A stretch of 64,000 bases of DNA. Source: Diadema setosum (Eukaryota > Echinodermata > Echinoidea > Diadematoida > Diadematidae). The DNA lies in NCBI RefSeq assembly GCF_964275005.1, contig NC_092702.1, positions 659,501 through 723,500 of the forward strand, read 5' to 3'. Below the pieces are notes generated by a model. It saw only the letters and a program-made list of their open reading frames with translations. It was not told the origin of the DNA and did no database searches. Positions 31,881-43,170 of the stretch are shown piece by piece; the stretch's first letter is position 1; each line of letters begins with the position of its first letter. The translations under genes were made by a program, and so were the position numbers.

Positions 31881-32872
31881 AGCCCCTGTCACACTAGAGC
31901 GGATTGAGCCAACGAATGCCCAACGAATTCAATAATTTAGAGATATGCTCACATCCGTTGCTCATCGTTCGTGACCCATTTGACATTGGCTAGCTGTATC
32001 CACTAGCTGTTCGTAGAGATTCGCAGAGATCTGCCGGAGCCAAATTTTGATTTTGGACATGTCCAAAATCTTGAGCGGATGACAAAGTGAATGACAATCC
32101 GCTTTGTGTTCGTTTAGCATCCGCTGTTTGAACGTTTTGCTCGCTCTGCTTCCCTTTCTTATTCGTCCAGCAAATCTGGACAGCGCAGGTAGTGTTTGAC
32201 TGATGGAGACTATATGAGTGACGTTTCCTACAAAAATAGATGGATAAATGAATAAATAAAATATATATAATGCAACATGCAATTGATCATGCTGAAAGAA
32301 GGTAGAAATATTTCGTGCACCCACCACTGTATCCTAGTTCATCAGATTTTTCTTGCCACAGGCGATCCTTCTTTGTCTTCATCCGGTAATCAGACTGCTT
32401 GGAGTCCCAAAGGCAAGTGTGCAAGATTGCAGTATTAGGGGAATCTTGAGTACTGAGGATAGTGACATCAGGAGTACTTGGTAATTTCTGTGCCTGCTTG
32501 GCAGGTTGCTTTCTTCTCTTTGGGGCCATTTTCACAGCCAGAACATCGCTTGAGACTGTCGCTGCTCAAAAGGATTTGGTGAAGTGTGCGTCAGCCGAGA
32601 TCTGTCACGTGATTGCTGCAGTATCGGTGGTCATTAGTTTTGTCCACTCGGCATCCGTTGGATGGCCTGTACGCATTCTTCTTCATTCATTACTTTATCC
32701 GCTCATAACACGGTTAGCATATGCTCATCATTCGTTAGGCGAACGTTCAAAAACCACATTTTGCTCAAGAATTCGAGCGGATTTGAGCATATCTGGACGT
32801 TGCCAAGTTTTGCCCGTAAAAATGGTATGTGCTAGGCATTTGCTGATTTATACGCTATAGTGTGACAGGGCC
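31881..32872 (-). mobile_element. PIF/Harbinger element with MADF-like ORF remnant
   Basis: Ends AGCCCCTGTCACACTAGAGC and the reverse complement GGCCCTGTCACACTATAGCG are inverted, with TTA on both sides as a 3-bp target duplication. On the - strand at 32287-32535, MKMAPKRRKQPAKQ is followed by CLWDSKQSDYRMKTKKDRL and WQEKSDELG. This matches the MADF/Myb-SANT-like DNA-binding domain (LYDxxxxdYrdkxkkxxxWxeIaeelg) that PIF/Harbinger elements encode beside their transposase. No DDE transposase is visible, so this is an internally deleted copy. It interrupts an older fossil coding region. Confidence 0.8.
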
Positions 32873-32875
32873 TTA

Positions 32876-33135
32876 AGGCAAATTCAGTCATATGTGCTGA
32901 AATTTTTGGTTGTGAAGATCCTGATGAGGGTTTAGCATTTCCATTCTTCACCTTTGTAGTGACCAACTATGCAATTTTCTTCTTCTTAGTGTTAGCCACT
33001 GCAGCCTTGCCACTTATGTGTATATCTATTGGGATCCCAACTGTGCCTGTGCCGAAGGCTGGCAGGCCAGCTGTAGCTGGCATTGCTGGAGCTATGGGAG
33101 AGGCAGCCGTGCTTGCCTTCATACCAAACGCTAAA
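32876..33135 (-). mobile_element. Fossil retroelement-like remnant, distal piece
   Basis: The - strand shows an Ala/Pro/Gly-rich stretch (SPIAPAMPATAGLPAFGTG) followed by Lys-rich sequence. It abuts the Harbinger insertion and is probably the other part of the fossil at 30775-31080. It is broken; the family is uncertain. Confidence 0.3.
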
Positions 33136-36100
33136 ATTTAATGCAAATAAGTGAGAGAAAAAGACTGAAAGACTTAATGTTTGAAAAATCAGTAGAGTGC
33201 TGCACCAATATTTTCAGGGGAAACATGGAGCATCCAAAGCTGTGCTTCGGAGTAAATGCACCATCAGCAAATTTGGGAATCTGTGAATGCGTCAGGGGGT
33301 CTCTCTGTCAATGTAATCTCTGAAGAAATTACAGAGTATAATTTGTGAGTATGATATTTGCTAAATTGGCACTTGTAAGACAATTTTAGAGAGTGGTTAA
33401 ATTCAAAATCAAGAATTTCAGTGGCAGACTGAGAAAGAAGTATCATCTATTTTTGGGAGAAAAATTTTGTGATTTCATACCTTGGAGATGATATACAGTG
33501 TATTTGTGTTTTTGGATGTAATATTGTTTTCGAGTTGTTAATCTAGTGAACATCTGCCAAAAAAGCACTGCAACATGGCCTGACATGTGCTGCTGTGACA
33601 ATTGCTCCAATCCAAGGACTTCTGGTTAGGATTTTGGTTTGGTTTTAGGTTTAGTTTGATGTGAGGATTAGGATTATGGTTAGTGTTATGTTTGTGGGTA
33701 GAATTTATGTTTGGCTTAGCTTGCCAATATTTCATGGGAGCATTTGTCACAGGAGCAAATGTCATGGAACCTTGTGATAAATACTGCATGTACAGTACTT
33801 GCACAACATCTCAAGTGTGCAGCCAGGAATGTTTGAATCTCTATGAAATAATTGCCAATGATTGTGATTACCATTAGAGCAACTCTCTTTTTATAGACTA
33901 ACGTCATTCTGTGCAGCTGATTATAATATTATCATCTGGGCCCTGCTTCATAAAACTTGTTATCAGTGACAATTTGTCATAGTTGTTACAAGCTACTGAA
34001 ATCCTTGCATCTGATTGGTTGAGAGCAAATTTGTTATAGAAATGTGGCAGTTGACACTGATAACAAGTTTTATGAAACGGGGCCATGATTTTCTGATATT
34101 ACATGGTGTTTGTAGGCTTTCTTCAAACTTTTCCAAATATTTCATTTATATATTACAATATTGTATGTTCATTAATGTTAGCATCGCATGCATTGATACA
34201 TGTACTTTGATGTACATCAGTATTTGCCATTAATGCAAGTTTTCATCTTAATTCCTTGGGTTTTATGCCTTTTTAATGGTCTCCGTATGATGTTTTTAAT
34301 TTTGGGGATGAAAATAGATTTTGCCTTTTTTATGTCGGCATAGCACTTATGTTGAGTCTTTGAATTGATCATGATGTTCGTGAGATAAGTCAATTTGTCG
34401 TACTGTGTTGATGTGATTTAATTGTGTGAGGATCTCACTGCATTCTGAGAGTGTGAACTTACTTTTAAGAATATGATAAAACACCTATAGGAGGATCATA
34501 AGAAATTGCAACATCTTTCGCTCAGCTACACTTAGAGTCATTTCATTGCACATTACTCAAATAAACACACAGGAGATACTGTGTGGTATTTGTCACAACA
34601 TGGTAGATTTTTCTTTTTCTTTCAAAACATTGCATATTTCAGTTTGTGTTGTTCTGTGTTTGTCAAAAGGTTCAGAGAGACTAGTGGTTGTCTTTTGTGT
34701 TATTTCAATGCCAATCATATTTCATGTACAATTATAATTTGTTGAGCTATCTTTGAAATGTGGATATATTTATGTGTATCCAATGTATCTAATGGCTATA
34801 GATAGGTTTGTGAAAAAGGGAATGCTGCTGAGAATAACTGTCTGTAATTTCGTAAGATCATGGATGAATCTTGGTGCATATGTTATGTGACAAGAATTGT
34901 GTGTAATCAAGAAAAGGGGTTTCACCCCCTTGCCATTCATCTTTTCCCCATCTATTTCAGGGGAACCCTGAAATACATGTATCTCTTTTAAAGAGGTGAA
35001 ATCAGCAGTACGAATTGTCCATTACTGTAAAAGTGGAAATTGCTGGTAGAGTATTTTTTGCAATCAACCGAGTAAAATGAATTTTGCGTGCTTTTTAATT
35101 CTGCAGAATGACAGAGATAAAATATCATCATATGTGAGACACAAAAATATTTGCATGCTTATATTTTTGCACTAGATCCACATGATGTGTGAAAATTTCT
35201 GTAAATTACTTTAAAAGTACTGTATTTGCCTGGTCTCTGGTGTTTATGAGGTACCAGTTTATTTTCAGGAGGGAAACTGACAGTCTGAACAACCTTGTTA
35301 TAATATGATATTTCCCTGTAGTAAGTTAATGCATATCTAATGAGACACAATATACACACAGCTTTGATGTTTTCATGGTATCTTTTTCCTAAATGGGAAT
35401 ACACTGTAGGTTGGCATTGTCATAGGGTTTAAATGACATTCCCGAACATAACATATTTTCTCTTGAATTCATGAGTACTTCTCTCAGTAATAATGTTCTA
35501 ATTTTTCTAATTGTTGTTGTAAGAATGAGAAGTGTCTAAAGATGGAGACTTGACTATTCAAGTGACTTTGTCATAAAAAAAAATTGGTTTAATTACTCTG
35601 AATCTAATTCATGCAATAAGTTATTTTATAATATACATGTAGAGGTGATGTGGTGAGGCACTTAATATTCTTGTAAATGAGATTATGTAATTTTGCATCC
35701 AAAGTCTAGTTATACAAACATTTATATTTTGTACAATTTTAGTATTCATATAGAACAATTTTGTAAAATGTTTCTATTCATGTAAGTGTGTGTAGATGGC
35801 TAATTTGAATGCTATAAAGGATTTCACACACCATTTTCACAGAACAGTGAGTAGTTATACAGTCTGTGCACCCTGCCACTCAAATCGTACTATAATAATT
35901 ATTCCATGTCCTTTGCCTTCCGGCAATTCTGTTTGTTTAGATATCTAACCGTACACGACGCATCTTGTGCTCTCGCACCATATTTAAAGTATTAGCACAG
36001 CCTTTCTACAGATTTGTGCAATTTGGCAGAGAATGTAAGTCTCATACACAGGTTAATGAAATACAGTAGATGTCTTTTTCTGAAATCATGTTTTCACAAA

Positions 36101-36240
36101 AAATTCCTGAAATATTAAAGTGAGTCATAGAAAGAAACAAGATATTTTTGTGTTTGTTGATGTGTTCATATTTGTGTTGAAAAATGTTGAAAAATGTGTC
36201 TTAAGTGATTTGTGACTTAAGTTAACACCAAAAACAGTGA
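33136..36240. other. Unique AT-rich intergenic DNA
   Basis: No exon, long open frame or tandem array is recognised apart from one MITE. Sequence is low in repeats compared with the flanks. Part could be untranslated exon sequence of a neighbouring transcript; nothing in the sequence proves it. Confidence 0.4.
33938..34084. mobile_element. 147-bp palindromic MITE, CATAAAACTTGTTATCAGTG
   Basis: GGGCCCTGCTTCATAAAACT on the left and AGTTTTATGAAACGGGGCC on the right are inverted; TTGTTATCAGTG pairs with CACTGATAACAA. The whole unit can fold as one hairpin with a loop near TTGCATCTGATTGGTTG. This family is frequent in echinoderm DNA (recollection). Confidence 0.85.
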
Positions 36241-36399
36241 TACTATAAAGCAAGAAATATTCGCGAATTGAAGCTGACGGCCTTTTTCCAATGCATTAGT
36301 GTAGACGAGAACTTTTGTGTGCATTTTAACTTCATGAATCTTGGCTCTCCTGAAATTCGCGAAATTGAAATGCATGCAAAAATATCTGGTTTTACAATA
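36241..36399. mobile_element. TTCGCGAA-type MITE
   Basis: TACTATAAAGCAAGAAATAT leads into TCGCGAATTGAAGCTGACGG, and the end AATATCTGGTTTTACAATAC is the inverted partner. The internal order equals the copy at 9617-9827. Confidence 0.7.
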
Positions 36400-36629
36400 C
36401 ATTGGTATCAACACACAGCACATTACACATAATGATTTTTGCCATCTCACAGCAACACAAAATACATACAATAAAATAAAATAAAGAGAATCACAGGTAG
36501 GGAAGTAAAATGTTGATACAAATATACTTTAATGACATGACATAAAACCATTTAGACAATGAAAGAACCAGAAAAGAACCCTACCTACAAAGTGTTCTCT
36601 TACTATACATAAAAAATATTATACAGTAT

Positions 36630-36825
36630 ATGCATAAAGTCAATCTCACCTATATAAGTTGACCTCACACATGTCAGAAAATTGGATAAGTCGAATAAAA
36701 ATTCTACCGGGAAGGACATGAATATATCTTAATTGTATTGAGCAAGTCAAACTTCAAATAAGTTTTAGAATTTTCTCCAGACCATTTTGGATTCAACTAG
36801 GCAAGGTTGACTGTGTATACATGTA
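36630..36825. mobile_element. Old Tc1-like MITE remnant
   Basis: AAGTCAATCTCACCTATATA on the left is a diverged inverted match of CAAGGTTGACTGTG on the right. GGATAAGTCGAATAAAAATT lies near the left end. Ends are eroded. Confidence 0.4.
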
Positions 36826-37375
36826 CATTCATTTCAACATACTTTAATGCACTTTTATACACATTCATGTAGCAGATTATACATGTACAGATATTATTCA
36901 TATACACAGTATCCCTCAGTTTTCATTTTTCTTACAGAGGAAAGCATGTAAAAGATGAAATAGATATAAATCTTGCTTGATGAAGAGACACATTATATTG
37001 CACAATCAGAAACACAAATCTGACATTGTGATGAATGTCTCCAAAGCAAAGGGAGCTAAAAATTCTTCAATGAACGAAACACTTCACCTTCTTTTTGGTG
37101 GGAACTACGCTGACAAGATCCCTGGTCTTTTGTAGTTTCCATGTTTCATTTAAATATAGTTATCATAATACGCTATGTATTGCATTTTTGTACACTCGTT
37201 CCCTGTCTTCAGTTTGTTATTTACAAAAATATGTTATTGGTTTTAAAAACAAAGTTCAGGTGAAGTTCATGTTCAAGACACAGCTAATGCAAAATTGAGT
37301 TTTTGGTCATGATCAATGCTACATTTTTATGCTCTTCTGGCAAAAAAAAAAAAAAAAACAAAAGAAAAGAATAAC

Positions 37376-37573
37376 TACTGTATATGCTGTTATTTTCATG
37401 TACAGATATTTTCTCGAATTAGAAGGTCACAGACATTTTCGCGAGATGTTGTTTTCGTGAATTGACGCTAATGCTGTCTTGCATGCATTGTTACTCTAGT
37501 GTACAGTGACATTTTTGCGTGTTGTTAAATTTGCGATCCAACTGTGATTCGCGAAAATGTCACTTATACAGTA
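37376..37573. mobile_element. TTCGCGAA-type MITE, old copy
   Basis: TACTGTATATGCTGTTATTT and the end ACTTATACAGTA are inverted. TTTTCGCGAGATGTTGTTTT and GATTCGCGAAAATGTC occur inside. Confidence 0.65.
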
Positions 37574-40491
37574 AATAGTAACTGAATATTCAGCAGGAAT
37601 AAAGAGGAAACGTGTGGTACTCACACTGCTCATGATTGAAAGATGCAGTGAAATCACGATACCATCAGTAGGTGAAATTTATTCAGAAATGGACAGGGAA
37701 AAAAAGATATGAAGATTACCTTCAAATCATCCTCACCAAAGCACAAAACTTCTTATGAATTATTGTTACATATTTGTGCAAGAAATATCATCACTATCAT
37801 CCAAAGTTTACAGATTTACAAATGCCTGAAGACATTCCTTCCCTTACTCCCATCAAAACCATCTAGGCTGGCAACATAGTATGAAAGAACAAGCACTTGA
37901 AAGATCGCCATATAAAGCTAGGTACAAAAAATACATTGTGTATGTAAGTTTCTTCTCCGATTGCAATATTTGCTGAGTGGTTAAGGCACAGTAAAAGCAC
38001 ATTGCAACATAAAACAATAATTCATACTCTTTCTGAAAGGATGAACAAGAGTGTTTCGTTTTCTAATTAAACACTAACAATGACACAAGTCTTGTTACAT
38101 GTCATGCATAATCATGAATTCATAATATAGTTGCACTCAAAGCAATCAGATTGTTTTCTTACTGTACTAGCACTCCCCTCCATGACTGGTGGCACAGTTA
38201 CAAAACTCACCATACATTATTATATTTTTACTATTCCTCTCTACAGAAATGAATATCCAGCCTCATGAGTTCACTACTACAGACATTAATGGTAAAAAGG
38301 TGATATTCGTACATAATACAATGTGCATATCATGTTACGTACAGGTGCACTGGAAATATATGACCTTTATAAACTACATTAGATTTAATATAACTGCAGA
38401 AGGACATACATTGTACCAAGAACTTTGATTTAATGTTAATGATGACAAACACAAAGGAAGATCATGCAAACTGACATTAACCACAATATAGCTTTATATT
38501 TTTACATATCCATGGTGAATCCACAAATAATGTCATACTGGCACTTCAAGGAGATGAGTCTGCATGATCCTAAATATTCCTATAAATGACTTCATAAAGT
38601 CACATAGGAAAGGAACCTTTCTGCTGTTTTAAATTAAAAAGTTTCAACATTCAACAAATTTAATGATTGCATCTCACACTTTCAATGCCAAGACAGAAAA
38701 GAGAGGTAAATAAAATGCTATTGCTGAGTTTGCATGCAAAAATCGGCATAGAACACACTCACATAACAGTTTGATCTGCCCTTGAAAACAAAAACACACT
38801 AACACCTAGAACAGTCATGCCACCATAAAGCAACCTACTGAGTATTAAAGATTGTACTGTGGTCAAAAGATGAATAAATGATAACATCATCACTTTCCCT
38901 TTTAACTTGTTACCTTGACCACGCTCGGGAGGCCATCTACCAAGATTAAACGTACTGTTTACCATTGCGAGCAGTGATTTAAAAAATAGAGTTTGAGTTA
39001 TCACATGTGATGCATATGTGTTGGTCAGTTGTATCACAAAACATCCTACCATATAGAATTATTACAATAAAGCCCAAAATATATGGAGATATCTCTATTT
39101 TTCTCACTAAACCATAACTGTAGATGGTTTTTATAGTCTAGAGACAATTTTATTATAACTATTGTTCACATTTTGTATACCTAATACTTAACATTGATTA
39201 TACTGATTAACTTTTTTACACTGTTTTTTTCTTTCCCTAACTCAGAATTTATAACAATTTTGAAGCACTAAAGCTGGGTTTTTGTTTCATCTGCAAATGG
39301 TAATGCCATTAAGCCAAATCTACCAAACTGTGCATATGGAATGGTAGCAGCAGACGGGGGAGTACTTGAAGGTAGATTGTAAGTCAAACTCATCTCTAGA
39401 AACACAAATCTAGACAAGAAATCATCAATATAATCAAAAGGCACCTCATGGAAGAGGACTTTTCAGACATTCTCTCCCTTCCTCCCCCCCCCCCAAAAAA
39501 AATGTTCATCTTCAATTAAAAAAAACCAAGAACAGTACTCTCAATGATTTTTAAAAGATCAGTTGAAATCGGTACCAGTAGGTTATCTTCAACAAGTTGC
39601 TGTGTGAAATGTGAAACTGCTGTTTCTATATCACTGTAAAAGTGCCAACACTGACAAAACGTCAAAACATGACAAAATCTAATCAATTGCATTTATGAAA
39701 CGATACTTCTTAAAGTTACAGTCGGTAGAAATACATGTATCTTTTACAGTACAATAAACAAACAGAAGAATTAACAAAGCAAGTTACAACAAAGAGTTGT
39801 TCATTTTCAAGAGTCCGACTTTGAAATAAATCTGTACTTGATACCCTGAAAGAAAACGTAGCACAACCATGAGATGTTAGTAGTAGCAGCATCTGAATCT
39901 TTTTGACTCCAATGATGTGTGCTGACACAGCACCACACTTCCCTGAAAACCTAGTGTATTTGAATCAAGGCTCTGTAAAAATTGATATTCAGGCAGTAAT
40001 TCAGTTACTGCTATGAGCACAACTGGTTGAATTCATGTAACATGTTCACACAAACATATCGTTTATCAAATATAACAAGTAAACTGTAACCATGGAAACC
40101 ATGAGAAAACCAGAAACCTTACACATGATATCAGTTTTTCATCAATACTTGAATACAGAACTTCCGATACAAATTGACGAAAATTATCAACTGAGCTGAT
40201 ACTTTGTGATTTAAACCTGTTTTTAAAGTCCCATCTATAAGACCTTCATAATTGCAAACTGATGATAGACTGATGTAAATTCTTCTCATTCATCCAGTTG
40301 ATGTACAAGATGAATGATTATTTGAATTAAAAAAAGGAAATAGACTCACATGATGCAACTTTTCGCCAATTATCATAATAATTGGTGAAGCGTCACATCG
40401 AGTGAGTTTATTTCCAGTTTTTTTTATTTGAATAGTTATCAGTTGCAAACTGATGATATGTCTAAAGAACCCCACTAGTCAAGATGCCTTT

Positions 40492-41105
40492 CTTAAAGGG
40501 GAAATCCAGTCCAAATATAAGTTGGTCTGATTAAAAAAATAGTAAAATCCTACGAGTTCAAACGGTAAAAATTTGACTGAAATCGGATGAAAAATAAGGA
40601 AGTTATGATATTTTGAAGTTTTGCTAATTTCTGCAAAACAGTTCTTGTACAGTGAAATGAATATGCAGATGAGTAAGCTAACCATGTCATAACCTCAAAA
40701 TTTTCCATTTATCATGTTGAAAAAAAATTATGATAATTCAATGTTTCTGTCATTGAATTCTAAAACATGATGTTATTCCTGGTTGAATAACTTCGGAATA
40801 GTGATCAGTTAGATATACCAGAATTTGAGCCTCAGGCATAATTGTGTTTGAATGAAAAAAATTGGAAATTTTACAATTTCATGTCCAAACTATATGGCAA
40901 GTTGTGAGGGAATGACATGCTCACTTTGCCATTTGCATAGTCATATTGACTGTTCAAGAACTGTTTCCTGAAAAATTAGTGAAACTTCAAAATGTCATAA
41001 CTTCCTTATTTTTTACCCAATTTCAATCAAAACTTTACTGTTGAATTTGTAAAATTTTAATCTTTTTATCACACTAACTTATAACTTATGGATTTCCCCT
41101 CTAAG
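40492..41105. mobile_element. Foldback MITE, CTTAAAGGGGAAATCC family
   Basis: CTTAAAGGGGAAATCCAGTC pairs with the end ATGGATTTCCCCTCTAAG. Further inward AAAATTTGACTGAAATCGGA and AAATAAGGAAGTTATGA find inverted partners in CATAACTTCCTTATTTTTTA. The arms are about 200 bp long with mismatches. No coding sequence is seen. Confidence 0.8.
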
Positions 41106-42835
41106 AAGTGAGCCCATACAAAAGTAATTAACACTTTAAAAAGGCCGATGGAATCAACATCTTCAGCCTTTAACTTCAAATTAAAGCTGACAGTATTATT
41201 CCTTTCTGTTGCTTCTGCTGAAAAACTAATCTGATAATCAGACTACTACTTAATCTTTATCTCTGGTTAAAAAACAAACAAAAAATTACAAGCATACACA
41301 TAATCTCATGTTCAGGACACTGAAGTGTACCATTTTACCACATCCAGTGAGCATAAGAACAATTTTCAAGAGTCTATGGATTTAATCCTCATATAATCAT
41401 GTCCTAAAATCAAGAAATATAGAGGGTGTTTAAAAAGAAAGTATTTTTTATGTTATCTAGTAATTAAAAAAAAAAAAATCATTGATTACAGACTCGGTTT
41501 TTACAAGTAACTGAAGTGGGTATAAAGAGCATTGCATTATATACAGTATGAAGTTATGAAATATTTACATGGTAATACTTGTACCATGCAAAGTACCAAT
41601 ATATAATTTGCAGACAGAGGAAACAGTAACAGAAAAAAGAAAAAAAAAAACTGAAGATTCAGACATAAAGATGATGACTTGGCAAGAAGTGCTTATACAT
41701 TAAAAAGAAATGAGGATAGTGCAAATCAATGTAATAAAGTCTTTCTCATGCACCTCTCATATATCCATAGAAAGAGATGATTCGATGTTATTCTCACAAA
41801 GACATGGCTTGAAATGCTTGAAAGTTCCAGATATCACAGTATTGCACCACATTGTTTAAAAATAGCCATCCCATCCCACTTCTCAAAAAAAGGAAGAAAA
41901 CAACAACAACAACAAAGAAAGAACTCCTTGAACATGAAGCAGCAAGCATTAAGAGTTCTTGGTAACACAACATAAATCCAATGCAGCTAAATAAAGTCAC
42001 CCTAGTACCCACAACTTAGCATATTTCATCATAGGAACAGTACTGATTTTGGAATGTAAAGCACACATCACAGAAACATCAAATATCATCTGGTGAGGAT
42101 GATAAGGGCATTAAGGTTCCTCGAACACTGGCTTTAATGGCAACTTAATGCCCTATCAGTCTCAACTGATGATATATGCTGTCTTTACACCTAAAATGGA
42201 GGTATTGTACCATGGATATACCACCCATTAACTATACAGAACACACACTTGAACAGGTATGCTTTTATCTTCATGCATTTAGAGTGTTCACAAAATATCT
42301 TATCTATGTGACAAATATGCATACACAATTACAGTCTGCATCACTGCATGGCTTTCTCAGACTAACACTTTCTGTTCTAGACTTTAACTAATTTTTCAGC
42401 CTCAATCATGGCAGAAAGGTACATTGTACTTTTACAATGTAATATTTAAACTTATACTAAAAGTTTGCTGCTGTTGCGCCAAAATTCATACAAACTAAGA
42501 TTAGAGGAATATTTACATGGAAAGACAAATTTTACTTTATTTACCATAAACTTGACAATGACGTTTAATCGGGAGTCACTGTTTTCACAAAACAATTTTC
42601 AAAAACATGTTGCCCCAGGAGTCTGTGACTTGGAACTGGGGCCATTACTGGATGTTGTACACATGTGTGTTTACATGGCAACTGCATGAAAGAGCAAATA
42701 TCTGATTGATGTATAAAGGGACAGGAAATGGAAGAACATAAATGAAAGAAAAATGGGTTTCCCTTCACATTAAACATCATACCAACTGACAGTATGTTAT
42801 TGACAATGCATCAAAGTATGTTGTGGCTGCTATCA

Positions 42836-43170
42836 TCATTGCACCACACTCGGCCCCCTCAGACTCTGGGTGCGAAGAGGAGGACGACTTGGGAGCATGG
42901 GTGGTTTCCTTGGAGTAGAAGGCTTTTTTGGGACCGATAGTTTATTGGCAATAAAGGGCTTCTCCTCCACCTCCTCATCCATACCATCATCTTTAGTGAT
43001 GCGATCTCCACCTTTCCTCCAGTCATTGTCTTTAGAGTTGTTGGCATTAAAGTTTGGTCTAGAGCGTGAAACTGGCTTCAGGGCAGCTCTGGCACCAGCT
43101 ATGCCATTTTCAGGAGTCTTGGTCTCGTGGACTGAAGGTGGACGTTTCAAAGGCGGGGCAGGTCTCAGCG
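42836..43170 (-). CDS. Cytoplasmic tail exon, distal part
   Basis: From the duplicated CGCTGAGAC the frame runs LRPAPPLKRPPSVHETKTP, then ALKPVSRSRPNFNANN, a Glu-rich DEEVEEKPF, KPSTPRKPPMLPSRPPLR and GPSVVQ, then TGA. About 108 codons are open with no stop. There is no splice acceptor of its own at the start; it begins at the edge of the inserted element. Confidence 0.8.

Larger units (their letters stand above)
36500..42835 (-). other. Candidate long 3' UTR of the membrane-protein gene
   Basis: About 6.3 kb of mostly unique AT-rich, non-coding DNA lies between the - strand stop codon at 42836 and a possible - strand polyadenylation signal near 36520 (ATTAAAGTATATTTG). Only small MITEs interrupt it. 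Long 3' UTRs would fit this compositional block, but this is inference with no transcript evidence. Confidence 0.3.

Noticed and set aside
32462-32860. 132-codon + strand frame with hydrophobic stretches
   Set aside because: It overlaps the Harbinger TIR and the antisense of the MADF-like coding part, so it is a shadow frame.
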